In this document: one piece after another, positions 34,911 to 46,889 of the stretch | Layout: each line of letters opens with the position of its first letter | How positions within the stretch are numbered: the first letter of the stretch is position 1 | From: Alisma plantago-aquatica | Lineage: Eukaryota; Streptophyta; Magnoliopsida; Alismatales; Alismataceae | Direction of reading: 5' to 3' | Length of the DNA: 64,000 bases | Assembly: GCA_963693085.1 (NCBI GenBank) | Contig: OY856410.1 | Location: 565,108,406-565,172,405, forward strand | The notes under the pieces: model-generated | Databases searched by the model: none | The model's input: the letters and a program-made list of their open reading frames with translations, nothing else | Told to the model about the DNA's origin: nothing | Position numbers and translations under genes: made by a program

Positions 34911-36805
34911 ACATGATATCAGAGCCAATGGTAGTCAGATCCTTGACTATTTCAATTTGTCTCATTAGTTAGAAACCATTTATCATCTTCCCTTTAGTTC
35001 ACCTTATAATTGACCTATGATGAAAGGTTGACATGGGACCATAAAAAAAATTATATTAAAAATATATTAGTCAACTTTTATGTGATTAGCCTATTAGGTA
35101 GCTACTAGGGCACGAAGCTGGAAGTGATGGTGTCTAGAAAGGGTCAGAACTTGGCGACTGGCAATATTTTCCTCCGCACCATTAGCTGGGTTTACGGGGA
35201 CTCCCGAGTTCATATGACATTGTCCTGGCCTGATCTGATATGGAATGCTCAAAATAGAATACTTTTAGGCAAATTACCTCATTATTGAGTATCCTTAGAA
35301 ACAAAATAAAATCACCTTGTGACCTATAAGTTCCATATATGATACTTAGATTTACATGTTTAGAGTTAGTGTATCCTATACTAGATTTTGGAGTTCGGTA
35401 ATAGTGATTAGTAAAACAATTAAATGTTGGGTCTTATACATGTTTAGACTCACTCTTTTATCTCTGGCCTAGTTTGACTTAGTCAACCCTTTTAAGTGGA
35501 GTAGTAATGGTACCTTGATAGATTTTGGAATTGTTGATTTCAAGGATGAAATCCTTTTAAGGGGATGGAGTCCTACAATACATTGAAATCTAGCTACTCC
35601 AACATTTGGAAACCCTAACTCCATAGGCAACATATAAGTGAACTTATATGATTAATATTGACTAAAACAACTTATTGTAACTTGTTTGTTTATATACACA
35701 TGAATATATAATAAGTCATATAATGAATAGTTCATATGCTTGAACCCCAACAAATACTTAGTATGAGTAACTCACTAATTGTGAACACACATAATGTTGA
35801 CCATGTCACCCTAATGATATGATAAATGGAACTAATGCATACTAAGAATGCATAACATATAATGGTCATGTTGACCTAAACCCTAAGATGTAATCATCTA
35901 GCCTTAACATATACATATATATAGATGTGTCATTAATGTCCTCATGATACAATAGTGACATTAGCTTTCATCATCAGATAATATACCTTGATGCATATAA
36001 ATGGATTATAATCACCTAATCATAACTTTGTATATGAATCAATTCATTAAAATGGATTGTGTTCCATCTTATTCACTAAAATACATATAATGACTCAAAT
36101 GTGATAAAGGGTTTTGGACTTACAGAAGCATGATTATTAAGTCTAAAATTCCAAATGCCTAATGAGATGTTAAATGAATAATTTATAATTTGAAGTGTAA
36201 ATAGGAGAAAATGAATAATAATGAAAATAATACGAGTATGAAAAGTGATGTAACAATGTGTAATATAGGTGTAAGAAATTAATTTGACATTATTTAGACT
36301 TAATAAATTGTTGGATAATATTATCTATTTCTTATAAAATTATTTGTTATAATTCTATATGAAGGTAATATGAGGATAATGGAGAATAAAATTGAGTTAT
36401 TAAGGATTGTTATCTAATACATTAATAAATATTGAGATGATTTAGTAAACCCTAATTGTGCTTAAAATTCTCAATTAGTAATCAAAATACATATGATTTG
36501 TGCATAATGTTGAGATGTAATTCTTTTGACAACAATGTGAATATAACGTGACACAACTAATTGAAAAATAAAGAAGATGTAATTTCATAATGGAGATAAT
36601 GCTAATAAGACAAAGATGCTAATTGTGTTATATTTGATTAAAGGTAATATGAATAGTGGAAAGTTTAGTAAACCTAACCTATGTGTAGAGCATGTGAAGT
36701 ACCATAGATCAGAAGCTACCACCAAGTTGCTAAGTGTTGGGATGTTACATACTTACCCTTCCCTCTTATTGTGATTTCAGGGATGAAATCCTATTTAAGG
36801 GGTGG
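34911..36805 (+). other. internal region 2 of the LTR array, non-coding
   Basis: 1.9 kb nearly collinear with internal region 1. The primer-binding site tgatatcagagcc (34914-34926, one mismatch to the tRNA-iMet complement) is at its start, and a polypurine tract tttaaggggtgg (36794-36805) is at its end. No coding domains. Confidence 0.8.
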
Positions 36806-39800
36806 TGTAGCATACTGAATCTTGGATTCAATTGCAATTTTACCCATTTTCAATCCTTTCATTTCCTTGTTATCCTTTTGGACTTTTCCCTAAATTTTCC
36901 TAGATTTTTTTGTCCTCTTTGGCCTCAATGTTGAATTTGAGCTATAGTTGATGGCCTGAATTATATTTGCCCACATTCATGACAATGAATGGGTGTTTGC
37001 ACAAATATCTCAAATTATGTGTTAACTAGAGCCTAATAATGCAAATTGGACAATTATGAGAGATAATGAGTAGATTATGTTAATTTAGAGTAATAGTGGC
37101 TTTTTGGGATAAGAAATAAGAATTAATGTGAAATTGAGTTTAATTAATGAGATAATCACCCTCTTATCTTCTCTCTCCTCTTCATTGTTATTAAAGAATT
37201 AAAAAGGAGAATAAGAGGTGGGAAATGACACTTGAGTGATTTTATAATATCCATTTTGAATAATATTGAAGAAATTGCTAAGAAAATAGCTTTGTATTAA
37301 TTCACCCTATTAAAATGCATTAATATACACATTAACGGACAATATAGTGGTTGATGGCCATATCTCATGGAAAATGAAAATCTAATTTATAGCATTAGTC
37401 TAAGTATTAATATTAGCCCACAGTTCAAATTTGAGGTCATTTGCCCATGTTTGATCCTCCAAAACAATTTTACAAGAATTGATTATAGATTGACTATGGT
37501 TTGATTATTATTTCATTGATGTGAGCATTTAAGCTTAAGTTTTCGTTATTTCTCTCATGTTACACATTATTGCATTTGATTTTATCCCCTCTACGCGATC
37601 CAATAGCTAGGATTTGATCATTTAAAACTCTACCCAATCCAACGGCTCCAAAGTCATCCTCTACCTCATCCTCACGTGAGCCAGCAGCCATTTCACGGCC
37701 GATTCATTCGACAAGACCGTTCTCCCTCGACTGACCATCAATTTGTGTAATTTCTTTATGATTGAATTCATCTCTCTCTGTCGTTTCCAACAAGTCTTAA
37801 CTCCCCTCTTCTCTCACCTTGAGCACAAAATTCCCATTAGGGCGGTGACAACCCTCCCCACCGCCAGTTCACAGTAGAGCCTATGGCTCATCTCTCGCCT
37901 ATATAAAGGCACGTCGAGAATCCTCAAGCCATGAGCAAGCCTCCTCCTCATTCAATTTGCTCCAAACTTACCTGTAGGCCCCCAACCTACTCGTTTTTCT
38001 CTCCAGTGAACTCCACATCAGGATCGGCTCCTCCTCCACCTTTGGTTCAATTGGGTACGCGGTAAGCTTCCCTGACCTCCATCCTTCACTTTACCTTCAT
38101 TGCTTTGGCTCGATACGAGCCCAAACTCTGCATCTGATAACTTCATGTTTAACCTCTGTCGGCACTCGCCGTCAGGCTTGTTTTGTGCTCCTCTGCCCAT
38201 GCCAATACCTTCTTGGACCTCGAATCGACTCCACAAATGCGTCGAGACCTTAGTTGTTGCTTCCATTATGTTTTCATGGTAGTTTTCCCCGATTTTGCTG
38301 TCCCCTATTTTCGCCCATCTTGGTGGGAGTGCGCGAGCTCCAGGGCACCAGAGGGCTTTTCCTCTGGTTTGTTGACCTCACCTTAATTCTGCGAAGGTAT
38401 CAGGTACCTCAAGATCTCAATGCAGTGCTTTGGCCTAGGGTTTGGATCGAAGCCTCACAGCTTCAGGCTGCTGCTCGCGGCCATGGCTAGAGCTGAACAA
38501 ACCAGGCCCTGGAATGACCAGATTGCACCCACAAACTTAATCACCTAATTAAAAATGCAGGGATGTTTTCAGTGTTTCACGCTCGCTTTTGATCTAACAC
38601 AAGCAATTCTCATTTCAAGTGAAATGGCAATTCTACCGCCGCATTTTCAATTAATCGATTTACATTGAAAGGGAAGTTTGGTCTTTTTGCCATTCTCTTA
38701 GTCACTTTTGACCAGAGTCACGTGAGCGTGGACCTACTACCTGGCCAAATGTGATTGGCCTAGGTCAGCGTGGACCTGACCTCCGTGCCCTACCTCTTCC
38801 GAAGCCTTTTTGCCCATGTGGCTTTTTCTCAAATTGTGATTGGTCATATTTCAATAATTCACAATAAATCATAGGATTATCAAAAAATATGAATAAATAG
38901 TCATTGGAAAGTTTTTTTCATGTAGAATCTGAATATATGGTTTTCAAGTATTGGTTTACATCCTTGTTTTGATGTCTATTATAAAACCACTTTAGTGCCT
39001 TAAAATATGTAATAAATTCATTTTAACTCCAAATTTAAGAAATAAATATGTTTTATTAATTAGGAGAATCCAAGTAATCGGTTGGTCCTGATTTTGAGTC
39101 CAAATTGGATGATTTTTGTAAAAAGGTCCAAAATTAGGGTTCCTCACACAATATGATTCATAAACCCTAATCCATGTGTACAAACTTGTATCTAGGATAA
39201 AAGTGACATTGGACACATTTAATTGATGAAAGGACCTCTCTAGGTATCTCAAGTGAGGTATGTATGTGCAACCCTATTTATTTATGAGTGGGAACACTAT
39301 CCTTCATTTGGGTATTTGATATCGAACCCTAATTTCCAATGAGACATTGCTTAGCCTTTATTCTCTTTATTGCCTTTTTGTGCCACTTTTAATTCAATTA
39401 TTCTAGGGTCTTGGACCCCTTTTGCAAAGTTATTTAAATTCCTTATATATGCCATTGAAATACTTTAGTAATATGATAAAAATGACTAAGTAACTAATGT
39501 AGTGTACATGAGTACAAACCACCCATAGTTTTGGGCATGGGCCCTAGGGAATGTGACCAATCTCCCCAGGAGAATGTGATAACTCTCCCTAGGGGAATGT
39601 GACCACTCTCCCACTTTATATATATTTTGGTGTTTGGGAATGTGTTACTCGCCCTCACCCATAGGTTGAGGTCCGGTAGGTGCCTCAGCCCTATATTAGT
39701 TTAATGTAGTCACATTTAATCATTTATGCAACTTATTATTGTTTAACTTGGCAGAAATTCATATTTACTGTGAATCTTTATTATTTCCTACTTCAGTTTA

Positions 39801-40172
39801 TAGTTGTCCTTATTTTTTATTTGACACATACATTTTCTCTCCTCTTGCTGGGTGATCCCAACCACCTAGGTTAGGATCAGAGCACGCAATAGGAGCATGG
39901 TGCACCAGCCTTTGACTAGGAAAATGGAGTGCATCGTTCCCTCCTAAAATTATTTGTTAAGTTTTTTTATTGGAAACATAATGTTGTAGTCTAGTTTCCC
40001 TCTAATTAGATCCTCTTTTTGTATAAAGCATGTACACTCTTTTGGGAAAATTTCAATGTAATCTTTATTTAAATTGAATATAGTCAAAGTTTTTAACTTC
40101 CGCTGCCATCCTATTGGATTTTGTTTACCATTATTATTAGTAGAGAGGTGGATTTATTTCTCCTTATTTACA
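36806..40172 (+). repeat. LTR3 of the array
   Basis: It starts TGTAGCATACTG and ends CCTTATTTACA, 3,367 bp. The TATA box is at 37900-37909. It carries an extra copy of the 'aggggaatgtgacca(a/c)tctccc' phrase near 39545-39615 compared with LTR1 and LTR2. It is followed by the right copy of the tatac target duplication. Confidence 0.88.
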
Positions 40173-40177
40173 TATAC

Positions 40178-40754
40178 CTCAATTGCATGAGTTTTTGCAG
40201 CTATAAAACATTGATGAACAAAATATATAAGAAAGAATAATGTTTATACATTTACACACATTAGTTTTCCAACAACTAAATGCGTCTTTTGGAGGCAAGA
40301 ACATGATCATCTAGATCTAGTTTAAGAAAGGCTACTAAGAAATTTGGATGGATCAAGATGAGATATGGATTGACCAAAAAATAGTTGCATGATTGTTTTC
40401 TTAACAATACCATGTTATTGTCTTATATAATAGCTTTTCCAAGCCTTACATGAATTCACAAACATTAGGAAGTTCAAACCCTAAACCAACATTTCTAACG
40501 ATTTCTCCTTCAAAATCCAAATTCTCTCACCCTCCCTAAAATCTCATGTCTTGGACAAGAATGATGGATTATGGGATATAATCAGATGTTTGGATAATGA
40601 TATATATCAATTATGGTGCTTAGAATAATTATAAACATGTCCAAAATCTATTTTCAAAATTTTTTATTTATTCAAAATGTTCAGTCAACTGAGTTGATAC
40701 TAATAAGGAACATGATCGACACTGCACTCTATAGTCACTCAAAGATCATTCTAA
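40178..40754. other. spacer, nothing recognised
   Basis: AT-rich DNA between the LTR array and the LINE fragment, with no gene or repeat structure that I can support. Confidence 0.45.
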
Positions 40755-41310
40755 AATGTAGGAGCCATCCTTAGAGATGAAAGAGGTTTGGTCAAGCTTG
40801 TGGTCACTACCTTAATTGAAGGTGGCGTCGGGCACAATAGCAGGGTTGATGGCTTGGAGAGGATACATAAGCTTGTCAAAGATGTTGGGGTCCATTTTGA
40901 TATTTTAGAAAGTGACTCTCAGACGATAATGGCACTTATAAATGGCATAGGGTCTGTCCCATGGAGATACAAGAGGAAAGTCGAGTCTCTTCATTATTCC
41001 ATGGTTCTAGACTGGACTCAACTGGTATTTATTCACAAGGTAACTAACAGAGCATCCAATGAGGTGGCTAAGTGGGGCTGCACTCTAGATTCTTAGCTTA
41101 TAGAGCATCACATACCTAACTTACCTAACAATCTTACAAGATTTTTTGGTTTAGATAGAAGGGGATACCTTACTTATATAGAGTTTACAATAGGTAGACT
41201 TGTATGGAGTCTTTTTTATATTTTCCTTTTACTATAACTGAGACTTTTTGACCGGTCAGAGGGACGGGATGAATATGATTGCCCCGTCAGTTTTTTATAA
41301 TAAAAATAAT
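40755..41310 (+). mobile_element. 5'-truncated LINE: RNase H end and 3' UTR
   Basis: A reading frame (about 40761-41096, open from 40788) gives an RNase H-like C-terminus: 'AILRDERGL', 'FDILESDSQTIMALING', 'FIHKVTNRASNEVAKWG' before a TAG. This is the order seen at the end of plant L1 ORF2. A 3' UTR follows, with GACGGGATGAAT near 41270, shared with the tail at 16157-16398, and the element fades into an A/T-rich tail about 41300. No clear target duplication was found, so the left end is approximate. Confidence 0.75.
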
Positions 41311-42189
41311 CATTTAGATATACCAATAAATAAGTAAAGATGAAGTACTACACTACAATACTTCATTGTGTATAGCATGGTCAAGATAGTTATACCTAGG
41401 AAAGGTTGGCCGACCAACATGTTCAAAATACATCTAAAAATTCTAATATCTTAGAAGATTGCTTATATTTTAGTTATCCAAATTATATCTACTTTTAAAA
41501 TAAATTATGGTTACCATTAAAATAACAAAAACCATGCACTATGCCACTACACTTATCACATTTTTATTTTCTTATATTATAAAAATTCTCAATTCAGACA
41601 ATTAGAATTTTTAATTTCTTAAATCCTAATTATTCAAAGCAATATATATGTAGAGTTTCTCATTACATTTAAAGCATCATAACTGAATTATCATAATGAA
41701 TCATTTAAATCCCAATTAAGCATGTAATCATCCATGTAAATCCTAAATAGATATATAAGTTAAAAACAGTTCATTACATAAACTATATTCTCAAAGTGAA
41801 TCAAAAATATTCTTCTTATAACAACAAGCACAATGCATCTCTTGAAGACATGTAGAATGATGTTCACCATAGGTTGATGCTATGTATGTGTTTTATGTAT
41901 AAAAACTACATGAGTAGAGTTCCGCTAAACATGACTTATTGATCCTACTGATTCAATTTAGGTGTGAAGGGGAGTCTTATATTGAATTTCTAAATTTCAT
42001 CCTAACATTAAGACCATCAAATTCTATAATAATTTAGTCTTCAGGTCAATTTCATACTAAAAAATTCAACATAAGCATGATTTATTTAGCATATATATGC
42101 ATAAGGAGCAACAAGAGTATCGTTTTTCCTTATCAAATGATTTTATAAAGTTCATTGTATATCATATTCTTATCTTGCTTTATTTGAGT
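41311..42189. other. AT-rich spacer, nothing recognised
   Basis: No coding or structural signal that I can support. Confidence 0.45.
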
Positions 42190-42190
42190 C

Positions 42191-43083
42191 TTGAACACAA
42201 GTATGGATCCACTCACTAAGTTTATGAAATGTGATAAGGCGGAGTGGACACCATCCTTCACATGGCCTTTTGAGGATTTCAAGAACAAATTGATGAATGC
42301 CCATGTTCTTTTCCTTCCCAATCTTTTGATCCTACTTGAGGTTGCATGGGATACTTTTGGTGTTGGAATTGGTGGAGTTTTGATCCAACAAGGACACCCT
42401 GTTGCATCTCTAAGTGAGAAAATCAATGACACAAATCATAAAAACTCCACTTAAAATCAAGAATTTTGCATTGTTGTGCAATCCCTACATCATTGGCGGC
42501 ATTGTTTTCTACACTTGAACTTCATCCTCTGGTCTGATCTTCAGGACCTCCTCTTCTTGTTCTCCTAATAGAATTTATGTGAATGCCATGCCAAGTGGTG
42601 TGAGATTTGTGAGGAGTACACTTTTTCTCTCACGCTTCACTCAAGTGTTGAGAAGAAGCCTGCCAACACACTCAACCATTGCTTGCCCACTTTTGAGTCA
42701 ATGAGCATTGGAGTTGTGGGTTTAATCCTTTTGAGGACCAATACCACATAGACCCTAAATTTTTGTCCATTCCAAAATGGGTATCACACTTGGTTGATCT
42801 TCTTATTTTATACTATGTGATGAATTTATTTATAGCTCAATCAGTTATATATTCCCTTTACTAGCATATATTTTTCATTTGGTAACTATATGATGGTGGT
42901 CTCGATGGTCATTTGGATAGTGATGGTGGTCTCTAGACAAAGTCATTTTATTGGACTTCCCTACATCATGGTGTTTCTCACATTGTGTCTCAATTGCTTA
43001 CTTGTCAATTGACAAAAAAAAATAAAGAATATGTGACCCTACACTTGTCTCCCTATTCCACATGAACCTTGAAATACTTGAGC
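42191..43083 (+). pseudogene. gypsy RNase H and integrase N-terminus (broken)
   Basis: In order: 'AEWTPS' and 'FEDFKNKLMNAHVLFLPNL' (connection), 'GVGIGGVLIQQGHPVASLSE' (RNase H core, with the usual preceding C-D-A-S replaced), then in other frames 'HHWRHC' and a 'HAKWCEICEEYTFSL' phrase corresponding to the H-AKW-...-EYTF linker, 'GVVGFNPFEDQY..DPKF', and finally 'GGLDGHL...FYWTSLHHGVSHIVSQLLTCQLTKK', the region around the His/Cys zinc-binding motif. At least three frame changes occur. The sequence breaks off in the 'PW..ISM' phrase at the CACTA junction. Confidence 0.8.
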
Positions 43084-44794
43084 ATACACTACAAGAAACC
43101 TTGTCGATGTCGAAACCCTATCCCAGTACCATGTGTTATGAGCTAGTATAGACCACATTTACCGACACATATTAATGATGCATATATCATATATATAAAA
43201 CATTGATTTTATAACCACTTAGATACAATACTTTCCATACAAAGTACGGAAATTAGATTAAAATTTAAGATTGCTCACTCATTGGTAATCATATTAGTAG
43301 TTGTACAATTTTGTAATTTTTTTATTTCTATAAAGGAAGTGGACCTCTATCCTAATATAAAATTAGAACATAGCCTCCTGGCAGCTGAAAGCCAGGGGCC
43401 ACATAGCCTTGCAATGGTGATTTCCTAAATTGAGAATTCTTGTTGGAGATTTTCTGAAATGAATATTATTCATGCAATAGGTGTTCACATCTTCTCACAA
43501 TCGAATGCACAATATTTTACTAGTTCTTGACTTAGATGGGAAGAAAGTTGACGACATTGGATAACTTGCGGTAGGAAGCTAGGTAGTCAATATACTCTAC
43601 TTGCGGCAGATTATTATTTTATACCTCTAACTACACAATGACAAGAATATTGGTGAAGTAATTTTTACATAGTGTCAATTTCTAATACAAGTAAATGATA
43701 TAGAAAAACTTCATTGTAGTTTCTCTAGAAGTCATTGACAACCGGCCAGTGTTAAAGAAAAGTGTGAGATTTACTCCAGTCAGTGTATATGTTTGAAAAG
43801 TCATGTTTTTAAATTAATCTCGATAATATTTTGGTGTTATTGATTATAAGATTAAATATAATACTTATATATTTGTAGGAATCTAGGCGGGTCAAAAGTG
43901 GTTGCATTTGTATTCTACCGTCAAAGATCATTGATAAACATATTGTCAAAATTGATCATTTAGTATCTTAGATATATTTAGTTTTTAAAGATATCTTCTG
44001 ATGATTTAGTAATGTAGAAGTTCTCCTATATATTCTGGTAGCATCAGTTTCAATTTTGTGAACTAGATCATGTATTTCCCGGCGTGGTCATAATCATGAT
44101 TCTGCATCTAGCTTTGATCTCATACAAGCATGTAATGTGGAATGAGAATTATGGTTTTATTAGGTGACCGAAGTTGAACACTAAAAAATTGTTACATTGA
44201 TTCTATTCTTATGTACCAATAACCTATCCACAATAATACTCAAACTTTTATTTGGATTAATTTTTAGACTACTTTTAGTATTGTGTTCTAATTAACTACT
44301 ATCACAAAATCAATATTGTAATATGTATACAAATTCCTTATGTAAAAGTTATAGATGAAGCATATTGGAGGACGTAAGCCTATTAATCATGAACTTATAA
44401 ATATGCATACTTCAACAGATCACTCTAAAAAGCATCTAGTTGAATGCATGTTTATAAATGAGGATTTATTTAGACATCAATGGTAATCAGCTAGACATTA
44501 TGCTTTTCTCATTAAACTTATTCAGGAATTTTCATATGTTTTTTTAATGTGTTTATTGGTGTACTTTACTATTTAGATACTTTCTTCAGTATTGCTAAAA
44601 AAATTTGTTCCATGTATGATAAAAATTCAACAAAAGGAATAAAATAGACATGGAATAATAAAACAATTATAGTGATATTAGATCTAGAATTAAAGTTTAA
44701 TGGCTACTTGACTTGAGTTCAAAATTTTTATTTTTTTCTTCCAATGTTAACACTTGTGTCTGTATACATTTTCATATGTTGGATTAGTTAAACA

Positions 44795-46046
44795 AAAACA
44801 ATTATTGGCAAGTCATGGATGGTGGGACTATGTGATGGTTTGGAGTATGTTGAAGGAGTACAATTTTTTTAAATTTTGTATTTGATCATGCATCCAATAG
44901 AGGGGGAATCTTGTGCCCATGTTTTAGGCGCATAAATGGTAGTTGGAAAAAATGTCATGTCATTAGAGATGATCTAATAATCTATGTCATTATGCAAAGT
45001 TACATATCATAGACTCTTCATGGAGAAAGTAATGATGTGAGTCATGGTGGCATGGATATCAATGAAGAGTCAAATGTAAATGTTAGAATGCATGATGTGT
45101 TGCATGATATTTTAAAATGCCAATTGATCATGCAACATACTCAAATGTTGATCATGAGAAATCTTTACATATATGTTCAAATTGAAATCATATATCAGAA
45201 GTAAGGCACGACCAGAGGGATCCATTGTAGAGGGACATCTAGCAGAGGAATGATTACATTTTTGCTTAAGATACTTTTAAGGGGTTGATTCAGTTTGGAA
45301 TCATCCTACAAGAAATGAATACTCCTATAATACCAAAGATAACAATCTATTTTATTATATTGGTCATTATTTAGAAAGTCCAAAATTTCTATTGTGGATA
45401 AAAAGGATCGGGAAATAGCGCATTGTTATGTCCTATTCAACACTAAGGTTGTTGAAAGTAGCATTGGGTAAGAAAGAAATATAATTGAATTTGATATGGC
45501 CTTTAAACTTTTTATCTTTGTTATTAATTATGAAATTCCTTATAGAGTATGGACAAGATCATTTAAAATGAGAAAGCCTAATGCAAAGTCTTTGAAGATC
45601 GATAGTGCTAAATTTGAGAATTTCTAGATTGGTTTCGATTTTATGTGAGTTCACATTATTGTTCATTAGATATTTAGTGGTAATATACTTCAACAATGTT
45701 TTATACTTTTTAGGTACTCGTCCCAAAAAACTCATATCTATCGAATGATATCAAGGCATTGGGGAGAGTTCCAAAAAATGTGATTAGGTGTTATAATGGT
45801 TTTCTTTTGAATGGGTTTCAATTTCAAATCAAAAAAACGGAATTGAGAAGAAAAAATCAAAATAGTGGAGTGTTTGTAACAGTTGATACAAAAGGTTATG
45901 CCTCTTCAAAGGATACAAACCCTAGAAAAGGGATACTGGATTACTATGGAGTTATTCATGATACAGTTGAGTTGGACTACTTTGAAGATGGTAGTATTGA
46001 GATGTTTAAATGCAAATGGTTTTACTCAATGTTAAGGGAACAATAA
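44795..46046 (+). pseudogene. CACTA TNP2-like transposase, catalytic core deleted
   Basis: The N-terminal transposase-associated domain is readable: 'YVEGVQFF', then 'GGILCPCFRRINGSWKKC' with the CPC..C pattern, then an H-G-E phrase (about 44830-45040). This passes within roughly 150-200 bp to a C-terminal phrase, 'RPEGSIVEGHLAEE' (about 45209-45250), typical of DUF4218. A clean 95-codon DUF4216 stretch follows (45759-46046: 'NGFQFQIKKTE', 'NSGVFVTVDTKGYASSKD', 'LDYYGVIHDTVELDYF', 'FKCKWF'). The central transposase domain that would lie between is absent, so this copy cannot make a working transposase. Stops occur in the linkers. Confidence 0.8.
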
Positions 46047-46889
46047 TTGAATAAAAGTCGATGAATTTGAATTTACACTTGTAAACTCTTGCAGACTCAA
46101 TTATACAAATGAACCACATGTATTTCCATTTCAAGTGGAGCAAGTTTTCTATATAGAAAATTAAAGGGTTAAAAATTGGTTTGTAGCTATACATACAACA
46201 CCAAGAGATTAATATCATGGACTTGAGGAAGAGTGTGATGTTGATGAAATAATATCCTTCTCAGTGAACATCAACAACTATATTGATGCACATAATGAAG
46301 ACAATATAGAGCTAGTGAGGAATGAGATACCCCCTGAAGTTGTAACCACCATCCCCTAAAGGAAGCGACCAAGAAATCTTTTTAGTGTATATGGTTATGA
46401 TGAGGTCAGAGCTCATGAAGAAATTGATTATGAATAAATAATCCATTATAATTTTTTGTTTAAATTAAATATGGAATGTTAAGAAATTTACTTTTGTATA
46501 TGGAAATCAAAATTATGTACCTTCATGTACCCCTATCATTATATTTTTAATAGTTATTTTGTGATAACTGAGAACTGATGTTGTTGATTTTTGTCATTTA
46601 GATTTATATTTAAATTTCTACTTTTATAAATCACATATTGTTCATTATTCTTCCCCATAGCTTATTGATTGAAGATATACAGCCGGTGTAGCAATGAACA
46701 TGACAACACATTCCAATCTCATGTTTATCATCAGCTGCCACTAGATGAGGCTCCTAGGCAACTGGAAAATGGGATTAAGGATGAAAATCAACCTTTCTTT
46801 CAACATGAAAGCGAACCAAGTAGTATGATCTTTAGTTCTTGAACATTTCACACTTTTCTATTTTTAATTTATCATTTTCATATTTATCT

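Larger units (their letters stand above)
26061..40172 (+). mobile_element. tandem LTR retroelement array: LTR-internal-LTR-internal-LTR
   Basis: Three LTR copies (26061-29642, 31548-34910, 36806-40172) alternate with two non-coding internal regions. The whole is bounded by one perfect 5 bp target duplication, tatac (26056-26060 and 40173-40177). Each internal region begins with a tRNA-iMet primer-binding site and ends with a polypurine tract. Neither contains gag or pol. The layout fits a large non-autonomous LTR element (LARD-like) duplicated by unequal recombination between its LTRs after a single insertion. Confidence 0.88.
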
